Both the position numbers and the translations under genes were made by a program. From positions 1 to 64,000 of the forward strand of contig FMBT01000314.1 in NCBI GenBank assembly GCA_900095095.1: a stretch of DNA of 64,000 nucleotides, given 5' to 3'. Under the pieces are notes generated by a model. It worked only from the letters and a program-made list of their open reading frames with translations. It did not search any database and was not told the origin of the DNA. Source of the stretch: Fragilariopsis cylindrus CCMP1102. Its lineage: Eukaryota > Bacillariophyta > Bacillariophyceae > Bacillariales > Bacillariaceae. Each line of letters starts with the position of its first letter. Position 1 is the first letter of the stretch. Shown here piece after piece: positions 58,019 through 64,000 of the stretch.

Positions 58019-58424
58019 ATGGGTGAAGATCGTCCAAATGGTGGTTTACATAAAGGATGTGGATTATGTTGTGCCTACTTCCTTCCTGTATGTATAGTAT
58101 GAACTCCTTTTTTTTGTTGTTTGGAGTGGCGTCTCTATTTCTATGATTGCTTTTGCTGCTGTGACTATAGTACTTCGACGCCAAATCCTTTTGTATCTGA
58201 CACTACTTTTTTAATTCTTTCTTAAACTTTTTTATTGATTGACGACACAACACAACACAACATAATACAACACAAACACAAACACAACACAGCCATTAGG
58301 TGTTTTTTGGCAATACGGATGTTCCTGTGAATTCTGGTTATCTGTTATCTTGACATTGTGTGGTTGGTTTCCTGGTGTTATTTATGCCTGTTGTGTTATT
58401 TCTACAGATGATGGACGGGATTAG
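58019..58424 (+). CDS. Pmp3/UPF0057-type small membrane proteolipid
   Basis: Two short exons, 58019-58087 and 58293-58424, separated by a 205-bp GT-AG intron in phase 0, encode 66 residues. The product has the hallmark of the Pmp3 (UPF0057, stress-induced hydrophobic peptide) family: CCAYFLPPLGVFWQYGC, then FWLSVILTLCGWFPGVIYAC, i.e. two membrane helices with FLPPLGV and the G..PG.I.A motif. Pmp3 proteins sit in the plasma membrane and modulate membrane potential and salt tolerance in yeast and plants. The splice junction falls exactly inside FLP|PLGV, which supports the intron. The N-terminal MGEDRPNGGLHKGCG is family-atypical. Confidence 0.85.
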
Positions 58425-59679
58425 AAGAAAGAAAAAGAAGAAAAAAAATCACTTTTTTAATAAGCAATATGCATGCAAAAAAAATACAAGAAAGAAGGAA
58501 TATAATATGAATGAATCGAAAATGAAATGAAACAAAAAGAAGAAACAAATTATGTGAATACATATGAAGTAAATTATAGTATAATAATACTAATTGAATA
58601 TTGTTATAACATATAGTTCTAAGAACGAATTACAATTGTACACAATCTCTTCTAGTATATTATACAATACAATGTACATATAATCAAGCTGCAATTGTTT
58701 TATTTTTCTTGTTGTGATACAGTATTACAGTGTCGTGTTTTAGTCTGTTCCCATTTTAACTTGACTTGACTTGATTCATTCATTCATGCATGGACCGGTT
58801 TTTTTTGCTCTCACGCGCACGTGTATTGTACTCGACAACAACTTAAAACTGACTTGACTTGACTTGACTCAGTCCGTATGTATACAGTATCGTCCACTGT
58901 TCAAAACAAATGTAATTCCACCACTCGTCCACGTATAGTACCTCTACTCTCGTTCAGTACACGCAAACATTATATGCCGATAAGTCCTTAATATAAGAAG
59001 TCGAACAGATTACAGTACATCACTTCAAATGCCGATAATAAGTCCTAATAAATAAGTCGAAACAGATGATTACATCACTTCACGTACAGTATCTCTCTAC
59101 TCTAATTCACGCAACAGTATATCTTGCATAATGCCGATAAGTCCTAATACCGCGGTAAGTCAAATACTAGATTACAGTACGTACATCACTCTCATCAGTA
59201 AGAAATGAGATGTAGTAACCTCTTTTCAATTCAAAGACTGACATAGTCTCGTATAAATGAACAGCAAGCAAGCAAACCAAGTGCCGGTACAGTATGGCCC
59301 TGCACTACACTATACTGCCTGACCGGCCACACGTCAAAATAGTAGATGATATACTGTACAGCAAAGAAAATCGATTCTTGCGTTCCAAGTGGAAGATCTA
59401 ATCGAACAACACAAACAAACAAAGTTGACGTTGGAAAAGAAAAAAAAAAGCAACATTGAAAAGATCGCGTGTGATGTGTGATGTACATGTATGTGTCAAA
59501 GTAAATCGAATACTGTACGCTACTGTAGTCCTCAACAACAACACAACACAAGCACAACCACCATCATCATACTAGTGATTGGTATCGTACTGTAGGCTAT
59601 TTATTTATACTACTGTTAATTGACAAACAAAACAAAACAAAATCATACTATCGCATACACTATCGCATCGTATACTACT
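58425..59679. repeat. Spacer with three imperfect tandem units
   Basis: From about 58975 to 59195 the string ATGCCGATAA(TAA)GTCC(T)TAAT, followed by AAGTCGAA/AAGTCAAA and AGATTACAGTAC..CATCACT, recurs three times at about 75-110-bp spacing. TTGAC pentamers lie at 58760-58775 and 58850-58868. No supported gene is present. Confidence 0.5.
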
Positions 59680-61584
59680 ATGAAATTATTCATTCTAGCA
59701 TTATCCTCAGTATTATTGTTGGTCTCATTCTCATCAGCACCTAATACTGCCCTTATTGTGGTTGGTGTGGATGCGTTCGTCGTTCCTTCGTCTGCTACGA
59801 GTACAAGTACGCGTAGAACATCATTATTCGTCGCCAACAAGGACTCGTCGTCATCTACCTCTACCTCTACTACTGACATCAATACCAGTACAAATAGTAT
59901 TGGTGGGAATGGATTACAACAAGATGATCCAATTCTGTTGATAGGACCAGGTTTTTTACAATTAATCTTAGCGAAACATTTAGCACGAAGTGGATTAAAA
60001 CCAATTGTAGTAGCACCACAAAAAACATTAGATAATTATTTTGAATCTTTTTTAAAAACAAATGATAATGTAGATAGTGATGAGGAGGATGACGATCTGG
60101 ATGGTCTACATCAACAAATCCAACTCGATTCGACTATTGGTTTACCGGAACTCAATGATCCATATTTTGGTCAATTAAAAGGTGTGATATTTTGTGCTGA
60201 AGATGCAGTACTGTCGCCTGAAATTGTTTCGGGGGTGTTAGATTTTCAAGATCAAGGTCAATCACCCTTTGCAGCAAATGGAAATGATGGTACAGGTCCT
60301 GCTACACGTGTTATCGCCTGTTTACCGGTAAGTAATAAAGTACGAAAAGAAAAAAGTAATTCTTGGATACCCGTCTTTAATATGTCGGATAAAAAACAAG
60401 AAGATATTTGGTCTAAATTTACGAAGGCGTATAAAGCACATTCTTGTTTTCAAGAAGGTTCCGATAGTAGTAGTGGTAGTATTGTACGATATGGTTCCTT
60501 ATTAGGTGGATCTGTCGATGGACCACCTATTCTTATGGATTATGGTTTAGATGAAGGTATATATAAGGTACGTACAGCACAGTAACAGAGTAGTAACCGA
60601 TGTAATATCACATTCCATTACATTACATGAGGGTCACGTGACTAGGATCGCATGTTTATTTTGGTTTGCTTTTGCTGCGGAGACCGTTTTACTTTTCACT
60701 TTTCATTACGTCCACAATGAAATGAAATGGAATGAGAGTTGGCGAGAACGTAATTGTTTATTTATTTTTTTTGTCGTCGTCGTCGTCGTCGTCATCGTTG
60801 TCATCGTTGTCGACGGCAGTATAATCCAACCAATCGCATAACATAGCAGCACGATCAAATCAAATTCAAATTCAATCCTACTGTACCGGTTCGATTTAAA
60901 AAGAGTTACTTGCGTTGTTTGTTTTTGAGTCCCGTTGCGTTACGTTGCATGCGATGTGTTTGCCTTACTTGATGGATGGATTGTGAAAAAGATCAACACA
61001 GCATTTTCGTTTCATTTCAATTCCAATGCCAATCAACATATATATCACACAATCAATCAATCTTAAACTAACATATTTTTTTCCCCCTAAAATATCATTC
61101 CAATACAATTTATATTATATTATATCATTTATAGATGTCAATGGAACAATATCGTGATATGAGAGAACGTGCATTTGATCGATATAAATTATCCGGACAA
61201 TGTTTATTAGGTGATAGTATCAATGAAAAACCTACAGATCAAGAATCCAAAGAAAAAGAGGCCTTGAAAGAATATCCAAATAATGTTCGTGAAATGTTTA
61301 CAATATTAGGAAATTATCCAGAAATTGATCGAACGAATCGACACACATTAGCATCTGGAATTACACAATTATTATTACTCGATACATCCACATCCGCCGA
61401 CAACACCAAAGTAGTACTAACAAAAGAAATCACTATTTTAAGTAAAGCCTCCAGTGAAATGAATACACCAGAGGAATGGAAAGAAATGTTCACAAATCCA
61501 TCGACAACAGGTGGTTCCGAATGGCCGGATCCCAATAAATTTGAACCGGAAAAATATGGGATAGAAAAAGAACCAGAAAAGTAA
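59680..61584 (+). CDS. Plastid-targeted protein with Rossmann-like N-terminus
   Basis: Two exons, 59680-60567 and 61135-61584, joined in phase 0 across a 567-bp intron, give about 445 residues. The N-terminus is a signal peptide (MKLFILALSSVLLLVSFSSA) followed by GVDA-F33 and a Ser/Thr/Arg-rich transit stretch, the diatom plastid-import arrangement. The mature protein starts with a nucleotide-binding-like segment, ILLIGPGFLQLILAKHLARS, then LKPIVVAP, like the first strand-loop-helix of NAD(P)-binding reductases. Further parts include KGVIFCAEDAVLSPEIVSGV and ATRVIACLP. The second exon (MEQYRDMRERAFDRYKLSGQ) lacks any motif I know. An upstream in-frame ATG-less extension was not used. Probably an atypical NAD(P)-binding plastid protein. 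Confidence 0.75.
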
Positions 61585-62293
61585 ACTGTTTAATGTTAAT
61601 GTCAATGTAAATCGATCGTAGTAGTTCTGTACTGTATTGTACTACTATAGCTTCTTTTTTTGAGAACATGACAAGGGAAAAAAAATTTAATAATAGTATA
61701 AAAAGATAACGCCATGCATAATTATAATAGGACTACCCGTGTCGTGTACAGTATGGTGTCAGATGTAAATAAATATACATATTAATTAAACTTTAAATTA
61801 AACACTAAATTAAACTTTAAACTAAGATTAAACTTGTATGCATGTAGTTAATTGTTAGTTCTGATATATACTATGTACAGTAGTTTATTGAAAGCGATTT
61901 AAAAAAAAAAGATCATCGTTGCTGCGTCTTCGTTTTCGTCCTGTCTTTTTTCTCCAACTTTAATAATAATATTTTGATCACAACGACGACAACGACGACG
62001 ACGACGACGACGATGTGCTTCTATAGCGTAGTAGTAGTAGTAGTATACATGTTGCACATATCAGTTTTCATTAAGATACTATTGATTGTCCAAGAATTAC
62101 GTATTAGAACAAATAAATGTTACGTCGACTCGTACTACTAGTAGTAAATATTATATACTGTTGCAATATCAATAATATCAAATTGAAATAGAACAATTCG
62201 AATGCTAAATGAAAACAACAACAAATTATCTAAATAAGGTCAGAGCATCAAGTACTGATTAAGTATGTACTATAGTATGTATTATAAATAGTA
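61585..62293. other. Spacer between convergent genes
   Basis: AT-rich with a TAAACT/TAAATT run (61786-61830) and CGA repeats (61984-62012). No gene is seen. Confidence 0.4.
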
Positions 62294-63956
62294 TTAAGGT
62301 GCAACAGGGAGAGGCATATTTGATTTGATAGAAATGGTCTGGACGATCAAACCAAGCCGGTTTTGGTTGAACATCATTCCCGGTTCTAGTCTTCTTTCAG
62401 GATCCACTACCTTTACATTAGCAGCATCTTTAGCAGCACGTTTTTTACTATCTTTTACTGATTTGCTAAAGTCACTCGAATCGAGACAGGATTTGACACT
62501 GAATGTGAGTAGCCCTTTGCATTCGTAACATCCTGAAATGTATTTGCCACCCCCTTGTTCATCGTCGGGATCACAACGACATGCATTCAGATCATCATTT
62601 GGACCAGTATTAAAAGCATCATTACGGATCGGATTGTCATTATTCAAAACTCCAAAATCTTCGTCACAAAAGATTTCCGCAATTTTACTTGGGTATACTT
62701 CTGCAATAGATCTGCTGCCGGTTACGTCTTCGTTAGGTGTATCCTTACCGACAAGTCTGTAGGATCTGTTATCAACATCACATAGATTGGCACAATCAGC
62801 ATTGATACCTAAGTCCTGTCCTCTTTTATTGATTGCTCCACGGACATCCTTTAGTAATTGATCATTTGCTGCAAAGTTTGTGACAGAACCACCTGAACAT
62901 GGGTACGTGTACGCAACTTCTGGATCAACTTCCCACCCTGTAGTGATTTCAAAATCCTCGAACGACAAAGCGGAACAGTCACCAACGTAGTTTTTTTCCG
63001 GTCCTAGTCTTCTACTAGGACTTCCACTAGGTTCAACAGAAAGAATTGGACCGGTTGTACCACAGATTGTTGCAATATCAACAGTTCCCTCAATCCCTTC
63101 AAAGCTTCAAACAAACAAAAAATGGAACAGAATAGAATAGAAAAAGCAATATTTTTATATTAGTGCAATGGTCTGATAAAATGCATTTTTTTTCTTTCAA
63201 AATATTACACTTTAAATTGTACATACCTTCCAGTGCCTCCAATAATTGTTGATGGAAATGGTGGTGGAAGTTTAATTTCACCATTAAATGGTTCAGGTAT
63301 GTCTTGTGCTTGTTTCAGCTGACGTATGCGACAATCATCATCTTGACATACGGGCTTGGATCTTGAAATCTGTTCTCCAACATCAAAGACAAATGACGTG
63401 CCAGAATAGAATGCAATACAATTAAAGCCACCACCACCTAGACAAATATTTAAATTACATGTATGTGATGTTACGGTAAAAGAAGCAAGAAATGCATCCA
63501 ATTCGTCTAGATCAAACCCATCTGGTCCCAGCTGACGTTGTTTGTCTTGGAAAGGTGAAGGTGAATTGATAGCTGAAGTTGTAACACATTCTCCGTGGTA
63601 AAAGAATGATGGATCACCGGGGGGGACTGGTTGTTTTGGTTGGCGGTCACCACCAAATCTGTACATATTTTATATCATAATGTTTATAGATATGGAAACG
63701 AAAAAAAAAGAATGCAGTAGAAGATGAAAAATTGTGAGTTGTGATTTTTACACCAATACTCATTCTAAATTTTGACAGAATGATGTATATAACACCAACA
63801 CTGAACAAACCCCAATAACTTACTTAAAGCCACCGACTGCTTCTAAGGCGAGATCTTCATCCAAGAAAAAATCAATGACTTCTGGTGTTAAATCTTCTGA
63901 TTCAACACCATTTAATTTATTAACAAGATTAATATCAGCCGGATCATAGACTCCCC
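62294..63956 (-). CDS. Secreted Cys-rich protein, 3' part of a multi-exon gene
   Basis: Three exons are visible: 63956-63824, 63658-63227 and 63104-62294, all joined in phase 2. The acceptor of the first visible exon is in phase 1, so upstream exons lie beyond the window. The visible part is about 458 residues. It includes a Cys-containing segment (TVTSHTCNLNICLGGGGFNC), a stretch PFPSTIIGGTGSFEGIEGTV that resembles the GGTG.F.G..G motif of dirigent/allene-oxide-cyclase-like barrels, and a C-terminal Cys-rich part (CANLCDVDNRSYRLVG, ACRCDPDDEQGGG, SGCYECKGLLTFSVKSC). R-x-L sites occur (SRRLGP, ERRLEP, RQLGP). Two introns (63105-63226, 63659-63823) are short. A secreted or wall-related role is inferred; the family is uncertain. 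Confidence 0.65.
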
Positions 63957-64000
63957 CTTTAAATTTAACAAGCAAACAAAAAAAAAATTAGTAATGATGT

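Overview
The window looks like nuclear DNA of a diatom, probably a pennate species. It is AT-rich and full of trinucleotide repeats, and its proteins carry long Asn, Gln, Ser and Thr runs. Most introns are short with GT-AG borders. Diatom-type signs include two preproteins with a signal peptide ending in an A-F plastid-import motif, a heat shock factor, a DUF6824-type protein, a BspA-like protein with an SxPS-rich stalk, and secreted proteins with R-x-L sites. This assignment rests on protein features only; no rRNA or organelle marker is present.

Layout. 0.7-5.1 kb: nine-exon MATE-type transporter with a C-terminal PDZ-like domain. 6.0-6.8 kb: small basic protein. 8.2-11.0 kb: three-exon type I membrane protein bracketed by a pair of inverted repeats. 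11.4-16.2 kb: three minus-strand genes (a small conserved protein, a four-helix membrane protein, a polyQ protein). 17.4-20.3 kb: two-exon Cys-rich/TM/KE-RS-polyQ protein. 20.3-24.6 kb: repeat-rich DNA with part of a transposon. 24.6-25.7 kb: plastid RimP-like protein. 26.6-27.9 kb: small secreted protein, a 200-bp MITE and an orphan coding-like ORF. 28.8-31.6 kb: BspA-like secreted protein. 32-43 kb: gene-poor, with tandem repeats, a 0.4-kb inverted-repeat element, a decayed DUF6824 gene and a 2.56-kb transposon with ~310-bp terminal inverted repeats. 43.1-50.0 kb: an HSF and a helicase-associated-domain protein. 50.7-51.1 kb: small secreted protein. 52.1-57.3 kb: decayed RING/TRAF-like gene, intact DUF6824 gene, retroelement remnant. 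58.0-58.4 kb: two-exon Pmp3-type proteolipid. 59.7-61.6 kb: plastid-targeted protein. 62.3 kb to the window end: secreted Cys-rich multi-exon gene whose 5' part lies beyond the window.

Genes are on both strands with no operon-like order. Shared themes are secretion and cell surface (8.8, 17.4, 26.7, 28.8, 50.7 and 62.3 kb), plastid proteins (24.6 and 59.7 kb) and probable regulators (43.1, 47.6 and 54.2 kb). The best candidates for something undescribed are the MATE-PDZ fusion, the inverted repeats enclosing a whole gene, the long-TIR transposon family with at least three traces here, and the paired intact and decayed DUF6824 copies. Splice sites were chosen by eye from GT/AG borders and frame continuity.
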